Shown here one piece after another: positions 25,674 to 33,728 of a stretch of 64,000 nucleotides of DNA. The notes below the pieces were generated by a model. That model made no database searches and had not been told where the DNA came from. It saw only the letters and a list, made by a program, of their open reading frames with translations. The stretch is taken from NCBI GenBank assembly GCA_963742795.1, contig CAVUNL010000002.1:124001-188000 (forward strand), written 5' to 3'. The position numbers and the translations under genes are program-made. Each line of letters begins with the position of its first letter. Position 1 is the stretch's first letter. The DNA comes from Palsa-504 sp963742795. Its GTDB lineage: Bacteria; Actinomycetota; Actinomycetes; Streptosporangiales; Streptosporangiaceae.

Positions 25674-27014
25674 ATGACGACATCGGTGCCCCGCGGCGAT
25701 CACCCGTATCCGATCAGGCCGGTCAGCTCGGAGGAGTTCGACGCCTTCCACACCGTGGACATGCACGCCTTCCACGGCTCCCCGCTGTCCCCGGAAGAAC
25801 GGCAGCTGGTCCTGTCGCACCTGGAGTTCGACCGCAGCCTGGCCGCCTTCGACGGCGACACGCCGGTCGGCACCGCGGGCGCCTACACCTTCCAGCTCAC
25901 CGTGCCCGGGTCCGCGGCGCTGCCCGCGGCCGGCGTGACGTGGGTGAGCGTGCTGCCCTCGCACCGGCGCCGGGGGGTGCTGTCCAGCTTGATGCGCCGG
26001 CAGCTCGCCGACATCCGGGACCGCGGCGAGCCGCTCGCCGTGCTCTGGGCATCGGAGTCGGTGATCTACTCCCGGTTCGGGTATGGCCGCGCGATGTGGC
26101 ACGCCGACTTCACCCTCTACCGGGGCGAGGGCACGCTGGCCCGGACCGCCCCGGCCGCCGGGATCGCCCCGGTCGCCGGAACCGCCACTGTCGCCGGGAC
26201 CGCCCTGGCCGACGGCGGCCTGCGGCTGCGGCTCGTGGATCCGGTGGCGGCCATCCCCGAGCTGGCCAAGGTCTACGACGCGGTCCTGCCGTCGCGGCCC
26301 GGCTTCATCGCGCGGTCCGAGTCGTGGTGGCAGCGACCGGTGTACGACCCGGCGGACCGGCGGCAGGGCACCAGCCCGCTGCACTGCGTGCTGGCCGAGG
26401 ACGACGGCGGCCCGCGCGGCTACGCGCTCTACTCGGCCGTGAGCCGCTGGGACAGCGACACGTCGCTGCCCGACAGCACGCTGAACGTACGCGAGATGGT
26501 CGCCGCCGACGCCGCGGCCAGCGCCGCGCTGGCCGCCGACCTGCTGAGCCGGGACCTGACCACGGAGTTCCGGCTGCGCGGGCGCCCGGTCGATGACCCG
26601 CTGCTGTACCAGCTGGCCGACCCCCGGCGGGCCCGCCCGCGGCTGAAGGACGCGCTGTGGGTGCGGATCATCGACGTCCCCGGCGCGCTGGCGCGGCGCC
26701 GGTACTCCGCCCCGGCCGACGTGATCCTCGAGGTGCGCGACGACCTGCTGACGGCCAACGCCGGGCGGTGGCGGCTGGCGACTACGGGCTCTGCTGAGGA
26801 TGGGGGTGGCCTCTCGGCTACGTGCGTGCCTTCCTCTTCTGCTCCGGATGTGCTGCTCGACGTCACCCAGCTCGGGGCGGCCTACCTGGGCGGGACCACG
26901 CTCAGCGCGCTGGCCGGGGCGGGGCTAGTGACCGAGGGCCGTCGCGGCGCCGTCCGGCAGCTCTCCACCGCCCTGTCCTGGGATCCCGCTCCCTGGTGCC
27001 CGGTCAACTTCTAG
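25674..27014 (+). CDS. Eis-family GNAT N-acetyltransferase
   Basis: The 446-residue protein matches the Eis family of acetyltransferases (tandem GNAT domains plus a sterol-carrier-like C-terminal domain). The acetyl-CoA loop is VTWVSVLPSHRRRGVLSSLM (about 82-101; R-R-x-G-x-x pattern), and the family ends in a C-terminal carboxylate near the active site (here PAPWCPVNF). Mycobacterial Eis acetylates aminoglycosides and other amines; the natural substrate here is unknown. GAAGG at 25665-25669 precedes ATG 25674. A short VAGTA repeat near residues 163-180 is an in-frame expansion. The 3' end overlaps the convergent MFS gene. Confidence 0.9.
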   Translation: MTTSVPRGDHPYPIRPVSSEEFDAFHTVDMHAFHGSPLSPEERQLVLSHLEFDRSLAAFDGDTPVGTAGAYTFQLTVPGSAALPAAGVTWVSVLPSHRRRGVLSSLMRRQLADIRDRGEPLAVLWASESVIYSRFGYGRAMWHADFTLYRGEGTLARTAPAAGIAPVAGTATVAGTALADGGLRLRLVDPVAAIPELAKVYDAVLPSRPGFIARSESWWQRPVYDPADRRQGTSPLHCVLAEDDGGPRGYALYSAVSRWDSDTSLPDSTLNVREMVAADAAASAALAADLLSRDLTTEFRLRGRPVDDPLLYQLADPRRARPRLKDALWVRIIDVPGALARRRYSAPADVILEVRDDLLTANAGRWRLATTGSAEDGGGLSATCVPSSSAPDVLLDVTQLGAAYLGGTTLSALAGAGLVTEGRRGAVRQLSTALSWDPAPWCPVNF

Positions 27015-28293
27015 GCCTTCTTCTAGGCCTTCTTCTAGGCCTTCTTCTGGGCCTTCTTCTGGGATGTTGCGCATCTTGCGGAGCGGGGAGAAGAACACCC
27101 ACCAGCCTGCCAGCCAGGTGCCTGCGAATGCGATCCACAACGTGGTGCGTACGCCCGCTGCGGTTCCGAGGGCACCGCCGAGCAGGCCGCCGAGGGGCAG
27201 CGTGCCCCACACGATCCAGCGCACCGCGGCGTTCATCCGGCCCAGCAGGCGCGGCGGGCAGATCGCCTGGCGGTAGCTGACCTGCGCCACGTTGTAGATA
27301 ACGGCGCTGAACCAGGAGACGGCCAATCCGAGCGGGAACAACACGACCCGCCAGCCGGGCTCGGCCAGCGGGGCGAGAAACTGCCGAAGGCCGAGGACCA
27401 GCAGCGAGAACCAGATGATGCGGGCCGACCCGATGCGCCGGCTGCAGCCGGCCCGACAGCACCCCGCCCGCCACCCCGCCCAGGCCGGCCGCGGCGATCA
27501 GCAGGCCGGTGTCGGCGGGCGGGACGTGCAGAATCCGGACCATGAAGATGATCATCAGCGCGGTGGCCATGCTGAAGAACAGGTTCGCGGTCCCGGTGCA
27601 GGCCACGATCTTGCGCAGGATCGGGTGCCGCAGGACGAACGACAGCCCCTCGGCGATTTCTTTTCTGAGGTGCTGACGGTGATCTGGATGCGGCGGCTCC
27701 TCGGGGGCGCGGATGGCCAGCAGGGAGGCCACCGAGACCGCGTAGGAGATCGCGTCCGCGGACATGGCCCGGGCCGCGCCGACCAGGCCGACCAGGCCGC
27801 CGCCCAGACCCGGCCCGGCCAGCTGTGCGAACGACTGCGAGGCGCCGAGCTTGCCGTTCCCGTCGACCAGGTCGTCCGTGCCGATCAGGACGGGCAGGTA
27901 GCTCTGGTAGGACACGTCGAAGAACACGGTGAACACCCCGGCGGCGATGGCAACCGCGTACAGCTGACCCAAGGTGAGCGCGCCGAACGCGGCGGCCAGC
28001 GGGACCGAGCCGATGATCAGCATTCGGGCGACGTCGCACCAGATCATCAGCCACCGCTTGGCGTGCCGGTCCACGATGGCGCCGGCCGGGAGGGCGATCA
28101 GCGCGAACGCCAGGGTCGCCGCCGCGGTGAGCGCTCCGACCTGGAAGGTGGAGGCATGGAGCACCACGACAGCGGTCAGCGGGAGCGCGAGCTGGGTGAC
28201 GGCCGAGCCCATCTCGCTGACCGTCTGCCCGCTCCACAGGAGCAGGAAGTTGCGGTGCCGCCAGAGCGTCCGGCCTGGCTCGTCCCCCGGCAT
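26925..28293 (-). pseudogene. MFS transporter (drug-efflux type), frameshifted
   Basis: Begins at ATG 28293 and encodes WRHRNFLLLWSGQTVSEMGS and several helices of an enterobactin-exporter-type MFS protein down to GGVLSGRLQ. At about 27440 a +1 shift is needed to continue with RRIGSARIIWFSLLVLGLR and further helices to the stop at 26925. Without the shift the frame runs on in Arg/Pro-rich nonsense to 27004. About 420 residues if joined, the normal size. The final part overlaps the convergent Eis-like gene by 90 bp. Either an inactivated gene or a one-base assembly error. Confidence 0.8.
27012..27059. repeat. 12-bp tandem repeat at the convergent gene ends
   Basis: TAGGCCTTCTTC is repeated three times (27012, 27024, 27036), followed by TGGGCCTTCTTC. 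The first TAG is the stop of the Eis-like gene. On the other strand the units encode EEGL repeats in the restored frame of the MFS gene. Confidence 0.9.
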
Positions 28294-28359
28294 GGGCTTC
28301 ACTTTGCCCGGCCTGCCCGCGGTTGTCCAACGGGGCGGCGAGCCTGCGACAATGGCTTC

Positions 28360-28662
28360 ATGGCCGCGATGAAGGTGACGACCAGCGCCGCGATGCGGGC
28401 CCGGGACGTGTCCCGGCCGCACGCCGAGCACCTAGCCGACGCCGAGGCAGCCGAGGCCGAGGCGGTTCGCGGCCGGCCCGCGGCGCCCGCCGCTCCGGTG
28501 CCCGTCGTGCCGGCGCCTGTCGTTCCTGCGCCCGTGGTTCCAGCGCCTGTCGTTCGGGTGGATGCGGCCCGTGCGGAGTCCGCGTCCGGCGAGGGCCGGC
28601 CGGGAGGCGCGCGGCGGCGATGGCGGTCGCGGGGGTCGGGTCGGGGCCGGACGTCTCGCTGA
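28360..28662 (+). CDS. Small hypothetical protein with PVVPA repeats
   Basis: A 100-residue frame starting MAAMKVTTSAAMRARDVS, divergent from the MFS gene. The middle holds four PVVPA-like pentapeptides from a 15-bp tandem repeat (about 28496-28555), and the end is Arg-rich (RRRWRSRGSGRGRTSR). I do not recognise it. The charged Ala-rich start with several Met codons looks protein-like, but low-complexity GC-rich DNA can give such frames by chance. Confidence 0.35.
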   Translation: MAAMKVTTSAAMRARDVSRPHAEHLADAEAAEAEAVRGRPAAPAAPVPVVPAPVVPAPVVPAPVVRVDAARAESASGEGRPGGARRRWRSRGSGRGRTSR

Positions 28663-29177
28663 GGGTCGGGGCCAACTGGATCATTGATCCGGGGTGAGAT
28701 TGGCCCTTATCGGTGCTCCACTCGGAGCTTACGGTCGTGACCATGAGCACCTCGACCTACCTGGAGTCCGGTCCGGAGCACAGCGCCGCGCCGCCGCGGG
28801 AGCGTCTGGTCAGCGGTCCGCTGGCGTGACTGTTTCTGTCCTCCTTCGCCGCGATGACCAGCTTCGAGCTGATGCTGTCGGTGACGCCGATGTACGCCGC
28901 CGCGGCCGACGCCGGAAGCGCGGGGGCCGGGCTGGTGACCGGCGTATTGCTGCTGGGTACGGTGGCCGCCGAGCTGACCTCGACCCCGCTGATGAGGCGG
29001 TACCGGCACCGGACACTGCTGGTGGTCGCGGCGGTCCTGATGGGGATACCAGCGCTGGCCCTGCTGGCGGGAGCTCCGCTACCGGTCATCGCGGTGGTGA
29101 GCGTGGTCCGGGGGTTAGAACTGGTCGCTCATCCGGCGTGTTTTAGCTAGCGAAAGCAGGTACGAGCAGTACACTGA

Positions 29178-30908
29178 ATGAGTGATCGTCTCCGAACATC
29201 TACACGACCGACATCCCGCTCCGAGCGGCGGTGTGGCGGGTTGGTGACTGGTTCCCTGCGGCCGGTTGGCGTCCCGTTCGTGGCGGCCGCGCCGGGAGGC
29301 GCGCGGGTGCGGGCCCGGCTGCGCCTGTCCGCGGAGGACGAGGCCGTGCTGCGGGCGGTGGGCGGGCATCTGGGGTCGCTGGCCGGGAAGGACCTGGCCG
29401 CCCGGTGCGCTGAGGGGCGGCTGGACGCGCGGGGCCGGGCGCGGTCCCGGGCGGCGCGGAAGCGGGCGCTGACCGCGGCCTCGTCGTCGCGGTGGGCCGG
29501 GACGATCACCCGCACCAGCGAGGACCAGGTCCGGCTGGCCGGGCAGAACCTGCGCGCCTACCGGGAAAGCCTGCAGGCCCGCATCGGCCGGATCCAGGCC
29601 CGGCTGGCGATCCCGGCGGGGGGCACGTCCGGCAGGACGCGGAGGTATGGCACTGCGGCGGAGCGGCTCGCCAAGACGACCCGGCTCCAGGTGCTGACGG
29701 GGCGGCTCGGCCGGGTGGAGCGGCAGCTGGAGACCGGGACGGTATCGGTGGTCCGCGGCGGGAAGTCCCTGCTTCGTAGGAGGAACAACCTCGCGGCCGC
29801 CGGGCTCACCGAGAACCAGTGGCGGGAGCGGTGGGGATCGGCCCGGCTGTTCTTGACCGCCGACGGCGAGGCCGCCAAAGCCTGGGGGAACGAGACGATC
29901 CGCTGGCACCCCGAGCAGGGCTGGCTGGAGATCAAGCTGCCCGCCCCGCTGGCCCATCTGGCGAACCGGCCGCACGGCCGCTACCGGCTGTCGGCCCCGG
30001 TCGGGTTCTCCTATCGTGGAGCCGACGTCGCCGCCCAAGCAGCCAGCGGTGCCATCCGCTACGACATCAGCTACGACCCGGCCCGCGGCCGCTGGTACAT
30101 CGACGCGTCCTGGAAGAGGGCCCCGGCGCCCGTCCGGTCCCTGGGCGAGCTGCGGGCCAACCCGGTGGTAGCGGTGGACGTCAACCACGGTCACCTCGCC
30201 GCCGCCATCATCGCGGCGGACGGCAACGTCCTCGGGACCCCGGACACCATTGCCCTACGCCTGGCCGGGCTGCCGTCCGCTACCCGGGACGGGCGCCTGC
30301 GCGCCGCGATCAGCGCCCTGATCGCCGCCGCGAAGGCCCGCGGCGCCCGCGCCATCGTCATCGAGGACCTCGACTTCGCCGCCGCCCGCGCCGAAGGGCG
30401 GGAACGGGCCGGCAACCGGCCCTCCCACGGCCGGCGCGGCCGGGACTTCCGGCGCGCCGTCTCCGGCATCCCCACCGGGAAACTCCGCGACCGGCTGATC
30501 CAGATGGCCGCCAACGCCGGACTGCAGGTGATCGTCATCGATGCCGCCTACACCTCCCGCTGGGGAGCCGAGCACTGGCTGCGGCCGCTGCGGGAGCACC
30601 ACCCCAAAGCGACCGGTCACCACGCGGCAGCGCTGGTGATCGGGCGACGCGGGCTCGGGCACCGGGCCAGGCGCCGCGCGACAGGGACCCGCACCGCCCC
30701 GGAGGACGCGGCACGGCCAGCCCAGGCGCGGCCCTGGACCACCCCGAAGCCAGAGACCGCACCCAGGAAACCCGCCGCCCCACCAGGCCCCCGGCAGCCA
30801 CCCGGCACCAAGACCGGACAGCCTCACCGGACCACGGCAGGCCACCAGGCAGCCCAAGACCGTTCGGGGCCGCCGCCTAGACAGGACTACGTCCTGCTAG
30901 TTCCCTAG
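29178..30908 (+). CDS. tnpB: TnpB-related protein (RuvC-like, IS200/IS605 accessory protein)
   Basis: The 576-residue protein has a RuvC-I motif NPVVAVDVNHGHLAAAII (about 329-346, Asp present) and RuvC-II ARAIVIEDLDFAAAR (about 390-404, Glu present). The region where canonical TnpB has the C-x-x-C zinc ribbon and the third acidic residue reads AAYTSRWGAEHW, then KATGHHAAALVIGRRG. No cysteine pair is present, and I see no clear acidic residue at the third RuvC position. This suits the zinc-less TnpB-related group common in actinobacteria; whether it cuts DNA is doubtful. The last 100 residues are Pro/Arg-rich and probably overlap guide-RNA sequence. Confidence 0.85.
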   Translation: MSDRLRTSTRPTSRSERRCGGLVTGSLRPVGVPFVAAAPGGARVRARLRLSAEDEAVLRAVGGHLGSLAGKDLAARCAEGRLDARGRARSRAARKRALTAASSSRWAGTITRTSEDQVRLAGQNLRAYRESLQARIGRIQARLAIPAGGTSGRTRRYGTAAERLAKTTRLQVLTGRLGRVERQLETGTVSVVRGGKSLLRRRNNLAAAGLTENQWRERWGSARLFLTADGEAAKAWGNETIRWHPEQGWLEIKLPAPLAHLANRPHGRYRLSAPVGFSYRGADVAAQAASGAIRYDISYDPARGRWYIDASWKRAPAPVRSLGELRANPVVAVDVNHGHLAAAIIAADGNVLGTPDTIALRLAGLPSATRDGRLRAAISALIAAAKARGARAIVIEDLDFAAARAEGRERAGNRPSHGRRGRDFRRAVSGIPTGKLRDRLIQMAANAGLQVIVIDAAYTSRWGAEHWLRPLREHHPKATGHHAAALVIGRRGLGHRARRRATGTRTAPEDAARPAQARPWTTPKPETAPRKPAAPPGPRQPPGTKTGQPHRTTAGHQAAQDRSGPPPRQDYVLLVP

Positions 30909-30912
30909 GAAC
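30877..30912 (+). ncRNA. Right-end hairpins, putative omega-RNA 3' scaffold
   Basis: CTAG-a-CAGGAC / TAC / GTCCTG-CTAG forms a 10-bp stem with one bulged A (30877-30900). Next to it GTTCC / CTA / GGAAC forms a second hairpin (30900-30912) that contains the tnpB stop. In TnpB elements the guide RNA scaffold ends at the right end and the guide follows it. Here the guide would begin with flanking MFS sequence (GGTTCGGTTTCGGG). The assignment is by analogy. Confidence 0.45.
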
Positions 30913-31531
30913 GGTTCGGTTTCGGGCTGTGCACCGGCCGAGACCGGGCTGCTCGCGGGCCTGCGACGGGACGGAGAGCTGCGGCTGGCCCTCATCTTCG
31001 GAGCGACCACGGTGGCGGGCGGCGTGGTGGTCTCCTTCCTCCCGCTAGCGGCCGGCGTCTCCGCCGGCGTCGCGGCCCTCGGCCTGCTGGTGCAAGCGCT
31101 GACCGCGACCGCCGGGCGCTGGTGGGCGGGACGGCGCGGCGACCGGCACGGTCACGCTGGCCTGCTGATCCCGGGGCTGGCCATCGCCGCGGCCGGCATG
31201 GTGGCCATGATCTGGCTGCGGTCCCCGGCCGCCGTGCTGGCTGGCATGGCCCTGTTCGGCACCGGGTTCGGGATCATCCAGAACGCCACGCTGGTGCTGA
31301 TGATCGACCGGATGCCGACCGCTGGGCTCGGCACGGCCAGCGCCCTGTGGAACCTGGCCTACGACGCCGGGTACGGGGCTGGTCCCGTGGTGTTCGGCCT
31401 GTTCGCGGGGCACACCGGATACCCGGCGGCGTTCGCGCTGACCGGCCTGCTGATCCTCGTGGCTCTGCCGGCCGCCCGGCGAGCGCGCGCCGCCAGTCCG
31501 GCTCCGCGGTAGCGCGGCCGATACTGGAGGC

Positions 31532-32029
31532 ATGTCGCACGCGCAGCCAGCGGACGTGGAGATCAGGCGAGCGGATCTGGCCGACGCCGACCAGGTGGGC
31601 GTGCTGACCGAACGGGCCTACCGGCACGACGGGTTGACCGGCGAAGACTACGCCAGGCAGCTGCGCGACGGCCGGTCGCGGATCCAGGATGCCGTGGTGC
31701 TGGTCGCGGTGGACGACGGCGCGATCGTCGGTACCGTCACCGCGGCGCGGTCCGGCAGCCGCCTGGCCAGCGTGGCCCGGGCCGGGGAGATCGAGGTCCG
31801 TATGCTCGCGGTCGACGAGGCGGCCCGCGGGCGAGGCATCGCCGGCCTGCTCATGGCCGACTGTGAAGCCCTGGCCAGGGACGAGGGCCACGCGGCCGTG
31901 GTGCTGTCGACCGGGCCGGACATGTACGCCGCGCAGCGCGTGTACCGCCGCCGGGGTTACGTCCGGCAGCCCGACCGCGACTGGTCGACCGGACGGGCCA
32001 CGTTGATCGTGTTCGGGCTGAGCCTCTAA
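31532..32029 (+). CDS. GNAT-family N-acetyltransferase
   Basis: A 165-residue single-domain acetyltransferase. The acetyl-CoA loop is VRMLAVDEAARGRGIAGLLM (about 90-109), followed by AAVVLSTGPDMYAAQRVYRRRGYV with the typical A-x-x-x-Y-x-x-x-G-F/Y end. Substrate unknown. It begins 20 bp after the broken MFS gene and may once have been co-transcribed with it. Confidence 0.88.
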   Translation: MSHAQPADVEIRRADLADADQVGVLTERAYRHDGLTGEDYARQLRDGRSRIQDAVVLVAVDDGAIVGTVTAARSGSRLASVARAGEIEVRMLAVDEAARGRGIAGLLMADCEALARDEGHAAVVLSTGPDMYAAQRVYRRRGYVRQPDRDWSTGRATLIVFGLSL

Positions 32030-32087
32030 CCGCGGTTTCGGGTGCTCCGTCGGCTGCCGCACACGCCGAACGGGTGATTCCCAGGGC

Positions 32088-32459
32088 TTACTGGCCACGA
32101 GCGCATATGCAGAACAGGTGACCTGCGAGGTCACGCATGACGATCAGGCCACCGGGGCCAGGTGGCTGCGGGTCGGCGGTCGTGGCCCCAAGCTGGTGCA
32201 GCTGAGCCTGCGCCCGGTCGAGGTCGTCGACCCAGAGGTCCAGATGAATCTGCATCGGGACCACGGAGGCTGGCCAGGTGGGTGGCTGATAACCGTCCAC
32301 GGCGCGGCAGATCACGGTCAGGTCGCCGACGCGCAGCCAGGCAGAATCCTCATCGGTACGGATGATCTCGCCACCGAAGACAGATTGATAGAACGCGGCC
32401 AGGGACGCCGCTTCGCGGCAATCAACGACAACGGCCGCCACGCTGGCTAGCGCGGACAT
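32088..32459 (-). CDS. VOC-superfamily (glyoxalase-like) protein
   Basis: A 123-residue protein with the paired beta-alpha-beta-beta-beta fold of the vicinal oxygen chelate superfamily: VAAVVVDCREAASLAAFYQS at the start, and PMQIHLDLWVDDLDRAQAQL in the second half, ending in VMRDLAGHLFCI. Potential metal ligands (His in QIHLDLWV, Asp/Glu elsewhere) are partly present. Members act as lyases, dioxygenases or resistance proteins; the function here cannot be chosen. Confidence 0.85.
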   Translation of the reverse strand: MSALASVAAVVVDCREAASLAAFYQSVFGGEIIRTDEDSAWLRVGDLTVICRAVDGYQPPTWPASVVPMQIHLDLWVDDLDRAQAQLHQLGATTADPQPPGPGGLIVMRDLAGHLFCICARGQ

Positions 32460-32473
32460 ATTCCGGCCAGGCC

Positions 32474-32944
32474 TCAGGAGGGCCGGGGCGGGAGCTCGCG
32501 GGTCTTCTCGTAGTCGGCGATCTCGTCTAGGCGCCGGGCGTGCCGCGGCGCGCCGGAGAACGCGGTGGACAAGAAGATCCGGGCGAAGCCGATCGCGTCG
32601 TCGGCGCTGTACATGCGCGCGCCGAGGCTGAGCACGTTGGCGTCGTTGTGCAGGCGGGCCAGCTGGGCGGTCTCGTCGGTCCAGGCCACCGCGGCGCGGA
32701 CGCCGGGGATCTTGTTCGAGGCGATCTGCTCGCCGTTGCCGGAGCCGCCGATCACGATGCCGAGGCTGCCCGGGTCGTTGATGACGCTGTGGGCGGCGCT
32801 CATCACGTAGGGCGGGTAGTCATCGTCCTCGACGTAGGAGTCCGGGCCGCAGTCCACCGGCTCGTACCCGGCTTCCTTCAGCCACTCGATGATGCGGGTC
32901 TTCAGCTCGAAACCAGCGTGATCTGATCCCAGGTAAACGCGCAC
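32474..32944 (-). CDS. rpiB: Ribose-5-phosphate isomerase B
   Basis: Interconverts ribose 5-phosphate and ribulose 5-phosphate. The 156-residue protein starts VRVYLGSDHAGFELK and has GIVIGGSGNGEQIASNKIPG (about 66-85) and the His/Arg of HNDANVLSLGARM. The actinobacterial type has Glu in GNGEQ where E. coli RpiB uses Cys. GTG 32944 is chosen because homology begins there. The neighbours (Rv2466c-type gene, pepN) match the rpiB region of mycobacteria. Confidence 0.94.
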   Translation of the reverse strand: MRVYLGSDHAGFELKTRIIEWLKEAGYEPVDCGPDSYVEDDDYPPYVMSAAHSVINDPGSLGIVIGGSGNGEQIASNKIPGVRAAVAWTDETAQLARLHNDANVLSLGARMYSADDAIGFARIFLSTAFSGAPRHARRLDEIADYEKTRELPPRPS

Positions 32945-32998
32945 GGGGCCAGTCTGCCAGACCGGCCCCGAACGCATACGGGTAGCTGCGAACCGGAC

Positions 32999-33616
32999 TC
33001 AGTCGAAGATCGGGTCGCGGGTGCGGGACCGCTTGAGCTCGAAGAAGCCATCCACGCCCGCGATCAGCAGCACGCCGTCCCATAGCTTCCCGGCCTCCTC
33101 GCCGCGCGGAATCGGCGATAGCACCGGGCCGAACACCGACATCTGGCCGACCGAGATGACCGGGGTCCCGACGTCGTAGCCGACCCGCTCGATGCCCTCG
33201 GCGTGCGACGCGCGGACCGCCGCGTCGTACTCGGTGGAGTCCATCGCGGCCGCCAGGCTGGCGGGCAGGCCGGCCTCGGCCAGCGCGGCGGTGATCGTCT
33301 CGGCGTCCCGCGGCGCCTTCTCGAGGTGGAAGCGGTTCCCGAGCGCGGTGTACAGCGGCAGCAGGACCTCCGGGCCGTAGGCCTGCTCGGCCGCGATGAG
33401 CACCCGGACCGGGCCCCACGCCGACCGCAGGCCCTCCCGGTACCGCTCAGGCAGGCCTTCCTTGTCCTCGTTCAGCACCGCCAGGCTCATCACGTGCCAG
33501 CTCGTCGTGACCGGCCGGACCTTCTCCACCTCAAGCATCCAGCGTGAAGTGATCCACGCCCACGGGCAGATAGGGTCGAACCAGAAGTCGACACGCGTAG
33601 GCTCCTGCTCGGTCAT
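32999..33616 (-). CDS. DsbA-fold oxidoreductase, Rv2466c type (mycothiol-dependent)
   Basis: A 205-residue thioredoxin-superfamily protein with the active site FDPICPWAWITSRW (CPWA, about 13-26) used by Rv2466c and relatives, which reduce substrates with mycothiol. A helical insertion (about 50-130) and a C-terminal GTPVISVGQMSVFGPVLSPI cis-Pro segment complete the fold. It sits 54 bp upstream of rpiB on the same strand and is divergent from pepN, as in mycobacteria, so a shared role in redox stress is possible but unproven. Confidence 0.9.
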   Translation of the reverse strand: MTEQEPTRVDFWFDPICPWAWITSRWMLEVEKVRPVTTSWHVMSLAVLNEDKEGLPERYREGLRSAWGPVRVLIAAEQAYGPEVLLPLYTALGNRFHLEKAPRDAETITAALAEAGLPASLAAAMDSTEYDAAVRASHAEGIERVGYDVGTPVISVGQMSVFGPVLSPIPRGEEAGKLWDGVLLIAGVDGFFELKRSRTRDPIFD

Positions 33617-33728
33617 GTGTGCTCCTTACCACGAGTAAGCCGGCTCCGCTGACCCCCGGCAGCGTCAACCGCACGCCACTGCCGTGAATTCCGCGCAGGG
33701 CCGGCCAATAGGACGAAGGGACCAACCG

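Larger units (their letters stand above)
29117..30916 (+). mobile_element. TnpB-only IS200/IS605-type element, about 1.8 kb
   Basis: The ends are defined by the interrupted MFS gene: the 5' part ends in ...CCGGGGGTT and the 3' part resumes ...GGTTCGGTTTCGGG, with GGTT shared, so the boundaries are ambiguous by up to 4 bp. There are no terminal inverted repeats and no longer target duplication, as usual for this group. The right end carries two hairpins (30877-30900 and 30900-30912). No TnpA (Y1 transposase) is present, so movement would need one in trans. Confidence 0.75.
28743..31512 (+). pseudogene. MFS transporter gene broken by nonsense, insertion and deletion
   Basis: The 5' part starts at ATG 28743. 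An in-frame TGA sits at 28827-28829 (context PLA-stop-LFLSSFAAM, probably a former CGA Arg). The frame then encodes several MFS helices to VVRG at 29114, where a TnpB element interrupts it. Rejoining across the element restores VVRGFGFGLC. About 80-100 residues are then missing and the frame changes before LLAGLRRDGELRLALIFGAT, after which the C-terminal helices run to 31512. Three independent lesions show that the gene is dead. Confidence 0.85.

Noticed and set aside
27415..28359. Long plus-strand frame leading into the small protein at 28360
   Set aside because: The upstream part is antisense to the MFS gene; only the piece from ATG 28360 is outside that gene.
29117..29177. Left end of the TnpB element as a homologue of the 23-bp array (shared CTGGTCGCTC)
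   Set aside because: Only about ten bases match and there is no 23-bp periodicity at the element end; chance is likely.
29115..30194. Minus-strand frame opposite tnpB
   Set aside because: Low-complexity Pro/Arg sequence without motifs; the plus-strand RuvC motifs are clear.
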